Positions 1-6,962 of a stretch of DNA of 21,895 nucleotides are shown here, piece after piece (positions within the stretch are counted from its first letter, which is position 1; each line of letters opens with the position of its first letter). The notes under the pieces are model-generated. The model was not told the origin of the DNA. It worked only from the letters and a program-made list of their open reading frames with translations, and did not search any database. This stretch comes from Rhodospirillales bacterium RIFCSPLOWO2_12_FULL_67_15 (GTDB lineage: Bacteria > Pseudomonadota > Alphaproteobacteria > Rhodospirillales > 2-12-FULL-67-15). The stretch is taken from positions 6,886 to 28,780 of the forward strand of contig MIAC01000222.1 of assembly GCA_001830475.1 (NCBI GenBank), written 5' to 3'. The position numbers and the translations under genes are program-made.

Positions 1-237
1 CGCGGCGGCCTGCTTGCGGGTGAGCGCGAGCAAGGGCGATCCGCCGCCGAGCCGGGCGTAGATGGCGCGGGCGACAGGCGCGCGGCGCTTGGCGATCAAC
101 CAGGCGAGAAGCGGGCGGATCGGCCATGGGGCGGAAACGATGGCCGGGTCGCTGAACAGATTGAACAAGAACGGCTCGACCGCATCCGGCCGGTCCGGCC
201 CGCCCAGGTTGAACAGAACGACCGCAAGGCGGGGCAT
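1..237 (-). CDS. hemH: Ferrochelatase, N-terminal part (cut by window edge)
   Basis: Ferrochelatase inserts Fe2+ into protoporphyrin IX to make haem. The first 79 codons are visible and begin MPRLAVVLFNLGGPDRPDAV. The family hallmarks are the opening VLFNLGGPD strand and, near residues 61-77, a YARLGGGSPL stretch followed by T-x-K-QA. The start is the ATG read leftward from 237, five bases after the hemE stop, so the two genes are almost certainly co-transcribed. The catalytic His and Glu lie beyond the window and cannot be checked. The identification is firm for an N-terminal fragment and the hemE-hemH order is common in alphaproteobacteria. Confidence 0.93.
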   Translation of the reverse strand, partial: MPRLAVVLFNLGGPDRPDAVEPFLFNLFSDPAIVSAPWPIRPLLAWLIAKRRAPVARAIYARLGGGSPLLALTRKQAAA

Positions 238-242
238 TGGGC

Positions 243-1274
243 TCAGTCCTTCCATGCGCGGATGATTTGGGCGAGCAGGGCGACGTGTTCGGGCGGCGTT
301 TCGGGCAAGACCCCGTGGCCGAGATTGAAGACGTGGGGCCGGGCGCGGAATCCCTCCAGCACCCGGCGCGCTTCGCCAGCAAGCCGCTCGCCGCCCGCGA
401 CCAGGACCCGATTGTCGAGATTGCCCTGCAGCGCGGCGCAAGCCCCGATCTCGCGCACCGCCCAGGACGGCACGATCGCGCCGTCGAGACCGACCGCGTC
501 CACGCCGGTTTCGCGCGCGAATTCGGGATAGCGCGCCCCGGCTTCGCGCGGGAAACCGATGACGGGAACTCCGGGATGCCGTTCCTTGAGCCGGGCGACG
601 ATGCGCCGCGTCGGCGCGATCACGAAGCGGCGGAATTCGTCGTCGTCGAGGCCGCCGGCCCAGCTATCGAACAACTGCACCGCCTCGGCGCCGCTGGCGA
701 TCTGACGGGAGAGATGTTCGATGGTCGCGTCGGCGAGCAGCGCGAGCAGCGTTTCGCCGTCGGCGGGACGGCGGCGAAACCAGTCGCGGATTTTCGTGCG
801 CGCGCCGCCGCCCTGGCCCTCGACCATGTAAACCGCGACTGTCCACGGCGCGCCGGCAAAGCCGATCAAGGCGACCTCGGCGGGAATTCCGCCTGCCAGC
901 CGGCGCACGGCTTCGTACACGGGCGCAAGGCGGCGATGGAGGTTTTCCGGTTTCAGGCGGGCGAAATCCCGGTCCGAGGCGATCGGCTCGAGAACCGGCC
1001 CCTCGCCTTCGCGGAACTCAAGCCGTTGTCCGAGCGCATCGGGAATGACCAGGATGTCGCTGAACAGGATCGCCGCGTCCATGCCGAAGCGGCGGACCGG
1101 TTGCAGCGACGCCTCGACCGCCAGCTCCGGCCGGTAACAAAAATCGAGAAAATTCTTCGCCCGGTTTCGAAGTTCCCGATACTCGGGCAAATATCGTCCC
1201 GCCTGGCGCATCAGCCACCACGGCGGCGGCGCGAGACGCTTGCCTTTCAGAACCTCGATAAATCGTTTGGCCAT
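243..1274 (-). CDS. hemE: Uroporphyrinogen decarboxylase
   Basis: Decarboxylates the four acetate groups of uroporphyrinogen III to give coproporphyrinogen III in cytosolic haem synthesis. The 343-residue product has the usual family length. Both family signatures are visible: the N-terminal MRQAGRYLPEYR and the internal GFAGAPWTVAVY. I chose the ATG at 1274 (MAKRFIEVLKGKR) because it follows a GGGG-rich ribosome-binding stretch. A TTG seven codons upstream (1295) would only add MLKWGKP. A TAAAAT hexamer on the minus strand (1310-1315) is a possible -10 element, but no convincing -35 goes with it. The gene diverges from the regulatory protein gene at 1699 across the putative replication origin and leads into hemH. 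Confidence 0.97.
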   Translation of the reverse strand: MAKRFIEVLKGKRLAPPPWWLMRQAGRYLPEYRELRNRAKNFLDFCYRPELAVEASLQPVRRFGMDAAILFSDILVIPDALGQRLEFREGEGPVLEPIASDRDFARLKPENLHRRLAPVYEAVRRLAGGIPAEVALIGFAGAPWTVAVYMVEGQGGGARTKIRDWFRRRPADGETLLALLADATIEHLSRQIASGAEAVQLFDSWAGGLDDDEFRRFVIAPTRRIVARLKERHPGVPVIGFPREAGARYPEFARETGVDAVGLDGAIVPSWAVREIGACAALQGNLDNRVLVAGGERLAGEARRVLEGFRARPHVFNLGHGVLPETPPEHVALLAQIIRAWKD

Positions 1275-1427
1275 CGGTTTTCCCCACTTGAGCAAGGCAC
1301 TACAAAATCATTTTAAGTAGATTCAAGAAAGGTGATTGTTGTAGTAGAGCGCGGGATTTCGGGGATTGATGCGCGTCCACGGACATATCCGGAGCCGGTT
1401 GGAAGAGGCGCGGAGTTGGGAGATTTT

Positions 1428-1436
1428 TGTGGATGA
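1428..1436 (-). promoter_or_regulatory. Candidate DnaA box 1
   Basis: The plus strand reads TGTGGATGA, so the minus strand is TCATCCACA, one mismatch from the consensus TTATCCACA. It sits just left of the 35-bp dyad in the putative origin. Confidence 0.55.
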
Positions 1437-1442
1437 AAGATA

Positions 1443-1477
1443 TGTGCCGAATCCAGAGAACCCTCTAATTCGGCACA
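1443..1477. repeat. 35-bp inverted repeat inside the putative origin
   Basis: TGTGCCGAAT (1443-1452) and ATTCGGCACA (1468-1477) are perfect 10-bp arms. Inside the 15-base spacer, AGAG (1455-1458) can pair with CTCT (1463-1466) around an AACC loop. The result is a stem interrupted by a small 2x1 internal loop. The left arm contains a GANTC site (1449-1453). There is no U-tract, so it does not look like a terminator. Confidence 0.75.
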
Positions 1478-1505
1478 GCGGGACCGCGATCGCGAGCGGG
1501 GAAAG

Positions 1506-1514
1506 CGTGGATAA
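1506..1514 (-). promoter_or_regulatory. Candidate DnaA box 2, embedded in a dyad
   Basis: The plus strand reads CGTGGATAA, one mismatch from TGTGGATAA. The box lies inside a 7-bp inverted repeat, AAAGCGT (1502-1508) and ACGCTTT (1514-1520), separated by five bases. Confidence 0.6.
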
Positions 1515-1642
1515 CGCTTTGGCCTTGACGCACGCAAATCATGTTATTCCGCTGTCGGGAAAACCTTTTCCCCAGGTGCAATTCCTGTAGACTGAATGTG
1601 CGGAACCAAGGGCCCAATCGGCCCTCGACGATTTCCACGTCC

Positions 1643-1651
1643 TTGTGCACA
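1643..1651 (+). promoter_or_regulatory. Weak candidate DnaA box 3
   Basis: TTGTGCACA differs from TTATCCACA at two positions and is largely self-complementary. It is followed by a T-run at 1655-1660. It is supported mainly by position between the other boxes and the rightward gene. Confidence 0.3.
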
Positions 1652-1698
1652 GGATTTTTTACGATCGGCCTTGCCACGACGATCCCGGATTATCGCCG

Positions 1699-2520
1699 AT
1701 GACTCTTCTCCATGTGCATGTCATTTCCGACTCGACCGGCGAGACCGCCGGCACCTATGCGCGCGCGGCGGTGACCCAGTTCGAAGGGGTGGAGATGCGC
1801 GAGCATCTCTGGACCATGGTCCGGACCGAATCCGTGCTCGACGAGGTACTAGCCGGAGTCCGCGCTCATCCCGGCTTCGTCATGTTCACGATCGTAGACG
1901 AGAAACTCCGCGCCCGCCTCGAGGAAGGCTGCCGAAATCTGCACGTGCCGTGCCTTCCTATCCTCGATCCCGCCTTGGTTGCCCTCGGCGCCTTTCTCGG
2001 CGCGGAAACCAAGGCCCGGCCCGGCGGCCAGCACGTCATGGACGCCGAATACTTCGGCCGCATCGAAGCGATGCAATTCACGCTCGCCCATGACGACGGC
2101 CAGTCGCCGCGTTCGCTCGATCGCGCCGACGTGGTTCTGGTCGGCGTCTCGCGGACCTCCAAGACGCCGACTTGCATCTATCTCGCCCAGCGCGGCCTCA
2201 AGGCGGCTAACGTGCCCTTTGTGCCCGATTGTCCTCTGCCGTCGGAGCTCTTGGAAATCGAGCGGCCGCTGGTCGTCGGGCTGACCAAGGACCCGAAGCG
2301 GCTGGTGCAAATCCGGCGCAACCGGCTCTTGCAGCTGAACAAGGATCAGGACACCGACTATGTGGACCTGGAAAAAGTCGCGCGCGAGGTGAACGAAGCG
2401 CGCAAGTTGTTCGCGGCGAGGCGTTGGCCGGTGATCGACGTGACCCGGCGCTCGATCGAGGAAACGGCGGCGAGCATCATTCAGCTCCACACCCGCCGCC
2501 GGGAAGATCAAAGGACGTAA
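1699..2520 (+). CDS. Pyruvate phosphate dikinase / PEP synthase regulatory protein (kinase-pyrophosphorylase, DUF299 / RP001 family)
   Basis: Bifunctional cytosolic regulator: it phosphorylates PPDK or PEP synthase on a threonine using ADP and reverses this by Pi-dependent phosphorolysis, thereby controlling pyruvate-to-PEP flux. The 273-residue product matches family length. It opens with the typical LHVHVISDSTGETAG segment and carries the P-loop-like G-V-S-R-T-S-K-T at residues 149-156, followed by PTCIYLAQRG. I chose ATG 1699 because the family begins a few residues before the ISDSTGET strand. A GTG at 1645 would add 18 unconserved residues. It is the first gene rightward of the putative origin and begins the maf-aroE-coaE-dnaQ run. 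Which of PPDK or PEP synthase is the target cannot be told from sequence. In E. coli the homologue is named ppsR. Confidence 0.94.
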   Translation: MTLLHVHVISDSTGETAGTYARAAVTQFEGVEMREHLWTMVRTESVLDEVLAGVRAHPGFVMFTIVDEKLRARLEEGCRNLHVPCLPILDPALVALGAFLGAETKARPGGQHVMDAEYFGRIEAMQFTLAHDDGQSPRSLDRADVVLVGVSRTSKTPTCIYLAQRGLKAANVPFVPDCPLPSELLEIERPLVVGLTKDPKRLVQIRRNRLLQLNKDQDTDYVDLEKVAREVNEARKLFAARRWPVIDVTRRSIEETAASIIQLHTRRREDQRT

Positions 2521-2555
2521 GTTGCGCGGCCGGCTCATTACGGGTACGCAATCAT

Positions 2556-3146
2556 ATGCGTAAAGTGCTGGTTCTGGCTTCGGCGAGCTCGGCGCGGAGA
2601 AGAGTTCTCGAAGGTGCCGGGGTTCCGTTCGCGCAAGCTTCCTCGGGCACCGACGAAAACCGGCTGAAGGCGACGCTACAGGCCCGGTCCGCGCCGGATA
2701 TGGCCCGCGCGCTCGCTCTCGCCAAGGCGCTGGCCGTTTCCGCCCGCAAGCCGGGAGCGCTGGTGCTCGGCGCCGACCAGGTGCTGGAATGCGAGGGACG
2801 CCTTTTCGCCAAGCCGTGCGACAAGAACGAAGCGCGCGCGCAGCTCGTCCGCTTGCGCGGTCGCGGCCACCGGTTGGTGAACGGCCTGGCGTTGGTGCGG
2901 GACGGCCAGGTCCTCTGGCAATACGACGACGAGGCGCGCCTCTGGATGCGCGACTTCGACGACGCCTTTCTCGAAACCTATCTCGCCGGCACCGGACCCG
3001 AGGTGCTGGAATCGGTCGGCGCCTATCGCCTGGAGGGAAGCGGCGCGCAACTCTTCGCCAGGATCGAAGGCGATTTCTTTTCCATTCTCGGGTTGCCGCT
3101 CTTACCGCTGCTCGAAGCTCTCCGCCGGGAAGGAATCCTCGCCTAA
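2556..3146 (+). CDS. maf: Maf-family nucleoside triphosphate pyrophosphatase
   Basis: Maf proteins hydrolyse non-canonical or selected nucleoside triphosphates to the monophosphate plus pyrophosphate and can arrest septation when overproduced. The 196-residue product starts MRKVLVLASASSARRRVLEG, with the Ser and double-Arg substrate loop at residues 11-16. It has GADQVL at 72-77, whose Asp74 is the expected catalytic base, followed by the KP and QL positions of the family. The ADQ variant and short length resemble the YceF (m7GTP pyrophosphatase) branch more than the dTTP/UTP branch, but this is inference. The ATG at 2556 precedes the first conserved strand, 35 bp after the previous stop. Frame upstream of it is open but unconserved. 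Confidence 0.93.
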   Translation: MRKVLVLASASSARRRVLEGAGVPFAQASSGTDENRLKATLQARSAPDMARALALAKALAVSARKPGALVLGADQVLECEGRLFAKPCDKNEARAQLVRLRGRGHRLVNGLALVRDGQVLWQYDDEARLWMRDFDDAFLETYLAGTGPEVLESVGAYRLEGSGAQLFARIEGDFFSILGLPLLPLLEALRREGILA

Positions 3147-3201
3147 GCCCTCGGCAAAGGGCCGGGCGCAAGGTAAGCTGCGAACCGGCGGGACAGGAAT
3201 C

Positions 3202-4050
3202 ATGCGCATCGGCGGGAAGACCAAGGTCGCAGGCGTGATGGGCTGGCCGGTCGGGCATTCGCTCTCGCCCCGCCTGCACGGATTCTGGCTCGAACAACAT
3301 GGCGTGGACGGCGTTTTGGTGCCGCTGCCGGTCCGGCCCGAACACCTCGCCGAGGCGCTCCGCGCGCTCCCCAAACTTGGCTTCGTCGGCGCGAGCGTCA
3401 CGGTGCCGCACAAGGAGACGGCGCTCGAACTCGTGGACGAAGCCGAACCGCTGGCGCGGCGCGTCGGCGCGGTGAACGCGATTGTCGTCCGCGAGGGCGG
3501 CCGGATCGTGGGGCGAAACACCGACGTTCCCGGATTTCTGAATGCGCTCCGGGACGGCGCGCCGGAATGGCGCGCGGACGCGGGTGCGGCGGTTGTGCTG
3601 GGCGCGGGCGGCGCCGCGCGCGCGATCGCCGCTGCGCTCAGCATGGCGGGCACGGCCGAAATCCGCGTCGTCAACCGCACCGCGGCGCGCGCGGCGGCGC
3701 TGGCGAAGGCGCTCGGCCCGCCGGTTCGCGCGGTGCGGTGGGAAAAGCGCGCCGAGGCGCTCGCCGACGCGGCCCTTCTCGTCAACGCCACCACGCTCGG
3801 CATGACGGGCGGGCCGGCCCTCGAGCTCGATTTGACGCCGTTGCCCGCCCAGGCCGTAGTCATGGACATCGTCTATACTCCGCTCGAAACATCCTTGCTG
3901 GCCCGCGCCCGCGCCCGCGGCCTGGTCGCGGTGGATGGGCTCGGGATGCTGCTCCATCAGGCCCGGCCCGCGTTCGCCGCCTGGTTCGGCGTCGAACCCG
4001 AGGTCACGGCGGAATTGCGCGCCCACGTTCTCCAGGGAGTCCGCGGGTAA
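3202..4050 (+). CDS. aroE: Shikimate dehydrogenase (NADP+)
   Basis: Reduces 3-dehydroshikimate to shikimate with NADPH in the chorismate pathway. The 282-residue product has all family landmarks: GWPVGHSLSPRLH at 14-26 for shikimate binding, VPHKE with catalytic Lys71, GAVNAI at 89-94, GRNTD with Asp108, the Rossmann glycine motif GAGGAARA at 134-141, the NADPH-selective NRT at 158-160, and the C-terminal DGLGMLLHQ. The ATG at 3202 follows a GGACAGGA ribosome-binding stretch. It ends seven bases before coaE, an arrangement that suggests co-translation. Confidence 0.97.
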   Translation: MRIGGKTKVAGVMGWPVGHSLSPRLHGFWLEQHGVDGVLVPLPVRPEHLAEALRALPKLGFVGASVTVPHKETALELVDEAEPLARRVGAVNAIVVREGGRIVGRNTDVPGFLNALRDGAPEWRADAGAAVVLGAGGAARAIAAALSMAGTAEIRVVNRTAARAAALAKALGPPVRAVRWEKRAEALADAALLVNATTLGMTGGPALELDLTPLPAQAVVMDIVYTPLETSLLARARARGLVAVDGLGMLLHQARPAFAAWFGVEPEVTAELRAHVLQGVRG

Positions 4051-4057
4051 GGGGCGC

Positions 4058-4696
4058 ATGGTCATCGTCGGTCTCACCGGCTCGGTCGCCATGGGCAAGA
4101 CCGCCGCGGCGCGTGCGTTCCGCCGCCTCGGCGTTCCCGTTCACGACGCCGACGCGGCGGTGCGGCGGTTGCTGGCCAAAGACAAAACAGCGCTCGCACG
4201 CATCGCCGAGGCGTTTCCCGGCGCGGTCAAAAACGGCGTCGCCGACCGTGCCTTTCTCGCCGCTCGGGTTTTCGCCGACGCCGCCGCGCTGCGCCGGCTC
4301 GAAGCCATTCTTCATCCCCTGGTGCGGCAACGAACGCGGGTCTTTCTTGCCGAAGCGGCGCGAAGACGCGAAAGAATCGTGGTGCTGGACATCCCGCTCC
4401 TGTTCGAGACCGGGGCCGAGCGGGGTTGCGACTTGGTGGCGGTGACGGACGCGCCGGCGTTTCTTCAAGCGATGCGGTTTCTCGCCCGGCCGGGCATGAA
4501 CCGCGACCGGCTCGCCGCCATGCGCGCCCGCCAGACGCCGGTTCGGGAAAAGCTCAGGCGCGCCGATTTCGTGATCCGAACCGGACTCGCCCGGGGCTTT
4601 TCCTTTCGCCGCGTGGCGGCTATCGTCGCCGCCGCACGCGGTCCCGCCGGTCGACGGGCCAGCAAAAGGCGCGCGTGGCAACCCGGCTGGCGTTGA
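4058..4696 (+). CDS. coaE: Dephospho-CoA kinase
   Basis: Catalyses the last step of coenzyme A synthesis, ATP-dependent phosphorylation of the dephospho-CoA ribose 3'-hydroxyl. The 212-residue product begins MVIVGLTGSVAMGKT, with the Walker A motif G8-SVAM-GKT at 8-15. Family segments follow: HDADAAVRRL, VLDIPLLFETG and the C-terminal LARPGMNRDRLAAMRARQ lid region. ATG 4058 is chosen because the P-loop must lie near the N terminus. The open frame extends about 41 codons upstream into aroE but is unconserved. A GTAAGGGG stretch overlapping the aroE stop supplies the ribosome-binding site. The last 15 or so residues are Arg-rich and poorly conserved. Confidence 0.96.
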   Translation: MVIVGLTGSVAMGKTAAARAFRRLGVPVHDADAAVRRLLAKDKTALARIAEAFPGAVKNGVADRAFLAARVFADAAALRRLEAILHPLVRQRTRVFLAEAARRRERIVVLDIPLLFETGAERGCDLVAVTDAPAFLQAMRFLARPGMNRDRLAAMRARQTPVREKLRRADFVIRTGLARGFSFRRVAAIVAAARGPAGRRASKRRAWQPGWR

Positions 4697-4712
4697 CCAA
4701 GGGTAAGAATCG

Positions 4713-5387
4713 ATGCGCGAAATCGTGTTGGATACCGAAACCACCGGGCTCGATCCGGCCGGCGGCGACCGCATCGTCGAAATCGGCTGCGTCGAGTTGG
4801 TCAATCACATGCCGACCGGGCTGACGTTTCAGCGCTACGTCAATCCCGAGCGCGACGTTCCCCAGGCCGCCGTCGCCGTGCACGGGCTTTCGCGCGAGTT
4901 CCTGGCCATCCACCCCGTCTTCGCTGCGATCGCCGAGGACTTCGCCGCCTTCATCGAGGATTCCCCGCTCGTCATCCACAACGCGGCCTTCGACCTCGGC
5001 TTCGTCAACGCCGAGCTCGCCCGGATCGAGCGCGAACCCGTCGCGGCGGCGCGCGCGGTGGACACGGTGCAACTCGCACGGCGCAAGATTCCGCCCGGCG
5101 CGTCGGCGAGCCTCGATGCGCTGTGCGCCCGCTTCGGCATCGACGCGTCGGAACGGGCGGTGCACGGCGCGCTCAAGGACGCGATGCTGCTCGCCGAGGT
5201 CTATCTCGAATTGATCGGCGGCCGTCAGCCGGGGCTTACGTTCGCGGCTGCCCGCGCCGGCGCGTCGTCGGCGCCGGCAAACGCCGCGAGCGCCCGCGCC
5301 CCGCGCCCGCACGCGCCGACACAAGCCGAAACCGCGGCGCACGCGGCCTTTCTCGCCAAGCTCAAGGATCCGGTCTGGAAGGCGTGA
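4713..5387 (+). CDS. dnaQ: DNA polymerase III epsilon subunit (3'-5' proofreading exonuclease)
   Basis: Proofreading exonuclease of the replicative polymerase, working beside the alpha subunit. The 224-residue product has the DEDDh exonuclease motifs: ExoI DTETTG with Asp7 and Glu9, ExoII HNAAFDLGF with Asp94, and ExoIII HGALKDAML with His151 and Asp156. Residues about 180-210 are an Ala/Pro-rich linker. The tail AAFLAKLKDPVWKA is a conserved alphaproteobacterial ending likely to touch the polymerase, although that role is inferred. It begins 16 bp after coaE and is the last gene of the rightward run, convergent with secB at a distance of only 15 bp. Confidence 0.97.
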   Translation: MREIVLDTETTGLDPAGGDRIVEIGCVELVNHMPTGLTFQRYVNPERDVPQAAVAVHGLSREFLAIHPVFAAIAEDFAAFIEDSPLVIHNAAFDLGFVNAELARIEREPVAAARAVDTVQLARRKIPPGASASLDALCARFGIDASERAVHGALKDAMLLAEVYLELIGGRQPGLTFAAARAGASSAPANAASARAPRPHAPTQAETAAHAAFLAKLKDPVWKA

Positions 5388-5402
5388 ACGGCGCCCGGGC
5401 GC

Positions 5403-5948
5403 TCAAGCTTTCGCCGCGCCACCGGCGGGCTGGCCGCGCGGGGCCTGGCCCTGCTGCTTGGCGAGCTCGGCCATCCGCGCTTGGTAGAGTCCGGCGAAAT
5501 CCACCAGCCCGAGCAACAACGGCGGAAAGCCGCCGTCGCGCGTGACATCGGCGAGGATATTGCGCGCGAACGGGAAAAGCAGGCGCGGGCATTCGATCAG
5601 CAACACCGGTTGCAGGTGTTCCTTGGGGACGTTGATGGTGAAGGCGCCCGCATAGGCGAGTTCGGCGATGAATCCGACCGCCTCGCCGACCTTGCACTCC
5701 GCCTTGACGTTGAGCACCACCTCGAAAACGTTGGCGGGGTCGAGAAAGGGCGTCGCCTGGACATCGAGATTGACGGTGATGGTCGGCGGGGTCTTCTGCA
5801 GGGCGAGGAACACCTTCATCCCGCCCGGCGCCTCGAAGGACAGGTCCTTGATGTACTGGCTGTTGATGACAAATGTCGGCTGGGTTCCGCCGCCGCTCGC
5901 GGGCGGGGCGGTTCCGGGGCCGTTTCCGGATTTGTCCGTGGGGCTCAT
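5403..5948 (-). CDS. secB: Protein-export chaperone SecB
   Basis: Cytosolic tetrameric chaperone that holds preproteins unfolded and delivers them to SecA. The 181-residue product has a disordered Ser/Gly/Pro-rich leader of about 20 residues. The family core follows: FVINSQYIKDLSFEAP, then LDVQAT, EVVLNVKAE, LAYAGAFTI and the CPRLLFPFARNILADVTRDG stretch. The tail is Gln/Ala/Gly-rich. I chose ATG 5948 (MSPTDKSG); an upstream TTG-initiated frame would add 17 residues with no family support. It converges on dnaQ and diverges from timA, the usual alphaproteobacterial arrangement, although the fxsA gene often found near here is absent. Confidence 0.96.
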   Translation of the reverse strand: MSPTDKSGNGPGTAPPASGGGTQPTFVINSQYIKDLSFEAPGGMKVFLALQKTPPTITVNLDVQATPFLDPANVFEVVLNVKAECKVGEAVGFIAELAYAGAFTINVPKEHLQPVLLIECPRLLFPFARNILADVTRDGGFPPLLLGLVDFAGLYQARMAELAKQQGQAPRGQPAGGAAKA

Positions 5949-6244
5949 GGGGGCGGTCCTTGCCGGGAAAAACGCGGGATAGCCGGTTTTTTGCGCCAAT
6001 CTGGGCTGTGCGACCTAGCATGGATCGGGCAGCGAAACAATGCTGCCGCCCGGGATGATCTTTGCGCCATTGCCGCGCCTTGCGGACGTGCCTATGTAAC
6101 GGGAAAGCGCGGATTTCTTCGCCCGGAGGCGTCATGCCGCGAGGCATGCGTTCGCATGACGCGCCCGGCAGCCTGCTGGACCGGCGGGCGGCGGGGCGGT
6201 AGGGTAACGAAGACCCAAAGCATACCGAGAGATTGTGTACGGCC
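5949..6244. other. Divergent intergenic region secB / timA
   Basis: This 296-bp gap must hold the promoters of both divergent genes. I see no coding frame with family character. Its one clear structure is a nested inverted repeat at 6129-6162. I could not pick a confident -35/-10 pair on either strand. Confidence 0.6.
6129..6162. repeat. Nested inverted repeat upstream of timA
   Basis: GCGTCATGC (6129-6137) and GCATGACGC (6154-6162) form perfect 9-bp arms around a 16-base spacer. Two competing smaller hairpins are possible: CATGCC (6133-6138) with GGCATG (6143-6148) around a GCGA loop, and CATGCG (6145-6150) with CGCATG (6153-6158) around TT. It lies about 83 bp before the timA start. There is no U-tract, so an operator, leader structure or REP-like element is more likely than a terminator. 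Confidence 0.6.
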
Positions 6245-6955
6245 ATGAGCGACGGGTTCCAGTTCATCGACATCATCTTCTTCGCCATGGTGGCGGTATT
6301 CCTGGCGTTGCGCCTGCGTAACGTGCTCGGCCGCCGCGACGGCCACGAACGAGGCTATCGCGATCCCTTCCGTCCCGCGCCCGCTTCCGAACGCCGCCCC
6401 GACGCCCCGGCCACCGACAACGTCGTCCGCCTGCCGGGCCTGGGCGAAGAATCGGAATCCGCCGGCGCCGACCGGATCGCCAAGGCCGCCCACGGTAACG
6501 CGACGCTGGCCGAGGGTCTGACCCAGATCAAGCTCGCCGATCCTTCCTTCGATCCGGAGGCGTTCGCGGGCGGGGCACGGGGCGCGTTCGAGATGATCCT
6601 CGAAGCCTTCGCCAAGGGCGAACTTGACCGCGTCAAGCCGATCCTGAATCCCGACGTTTTCGCCAATTTCGCGCAGGCCGTGAAAGCACGCGTCGAGGCC
6701 GGCGAGAAGCTCGAAAATACCCTGGTCGGCATCCGCTCGGCCGAGATCGCCGAGGCCTACATGGACGGCCGCTCCGCCGTCGTCGCCGTCCGCCTCGTCA
6801 GCGACCAGATCAACGTCACCCGCGACCGCGCCGGCCATGTCGTCTCCGGCGATTCGTCCGCGGTGACGGCCGTCACCGACTTGTGGACGTTCCAACGCGA
6901 CACGCGCTCGCGCGATCCCAACTGGATGCTGGTCGCGACCGAAAGCGTCGAATAA
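6245..6955 (+). CDS. timA: Tim44/TimA-family membrane-anchored protein
   Basis: Bacterial relative of mitochondrial Tim44. The Caulobacter homologue TimA is an inner-membrane-associated protein, but its precise role is not settled. The 236-residue product has a single hydrophobic segment at about residues 7-23 (FIDIIFFAMVAVFLALRLR) followed by a basic stop, then a charged, Pro-rich linker to about residue 75. The Tim44-like domain follows, with DPSFDPEAFAGGARGAFEMI, an F-A-x-G-x-L-D-x-V-K stretch, and a C-terminal sheet ending DPNWMLVATESVE. ATG 6245 is preferred over a TTG four codons upstream. Next to secB and mltA, it fits the usual envelope-biogenesis neighbourhood and is probably co-transcribed with mltA, eight bases downstream. 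Confidence 0.93.
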   Translation: MSDGFQFIDIIFFAMVAVFLALRLRNVLGRRDGHERGYRDPFRPAPASERRPDAPATDNVVRLPGLGEESESAGADRIAKAAHGNATLAEGLTQIKLADPSFDPEAFAGGARGAFEMILEAFAKGELDRVKPILNPDVFANFAQAVKARVEAGEKLENTLVGIRSAEIAEAYMDGRSAVVAVRLVSDQINVTRDRAGHVVSGDSSAVTAVTDLWTFQRDTRSRDPNWMLVATESVE

Positions 6956-6962
6956 CGGCGCG

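Larger units (their letters stand above)
1275..1698. other. oriC: Putative chromosome replication origin (oriC) in the hemE / RP001-family intergenic region
   Basis: This 424-bp gap between divergent hemE and the DUF299/RP001-family gene has no convincing coding frame and is visibly richer in A+T than its flanks. The same gene pair brackets the origin in Caulobacter and Rickettsia, which is established knowledge. Seen here: DnaA-box-like nonamers at 1428-1436, 1506-1514 and, more weakly, 1643-1651; two copies of TTTTCCCCA at 1278-1286 and 1566-1574 as possible weak boxes; two GANTC (CcrM-type methylation) sites at 1320-1324 and 1449-1453; a long dyad at 1443-1477; and A/T-rich patches at 1301-1345 and 1652-1661 that could serve as unwinding elements. 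No full CtrA site (TTAA-N7-TTAA) was found. Origin function is inferred from synteny plus these sites. The gap also must hold the promoters of both flanking genes. Confidence 0.72.

Noticed and set aside
1311-1320. TTAA half-site suggesting CtrA binding near the origin
   Set aside because: A single TTAA without the N7-TTAA partner; not enough for a CtrA site.
1645-1698. Upstream GTG start for the DUF299 protein
   Set aside because: Adds 18 residues with no family resemblance and would start inside the possible third DnaA box.
1849-4098. 749-codon open frame on the minus strand
   Set aside because: Runs antisense to the regulatory protein, maf and aroE genes, all with clear family motifs; a GC-driven shadow.
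5391-5402. Perfect 12-bp palindrome GCGCCCGGGCGC between the dnaQ and secB stops
   Set aside because: It has no loop and no U-tract, so it cannot be a normal intrinsic terminator; such short GC palindromes are expected by chance here.
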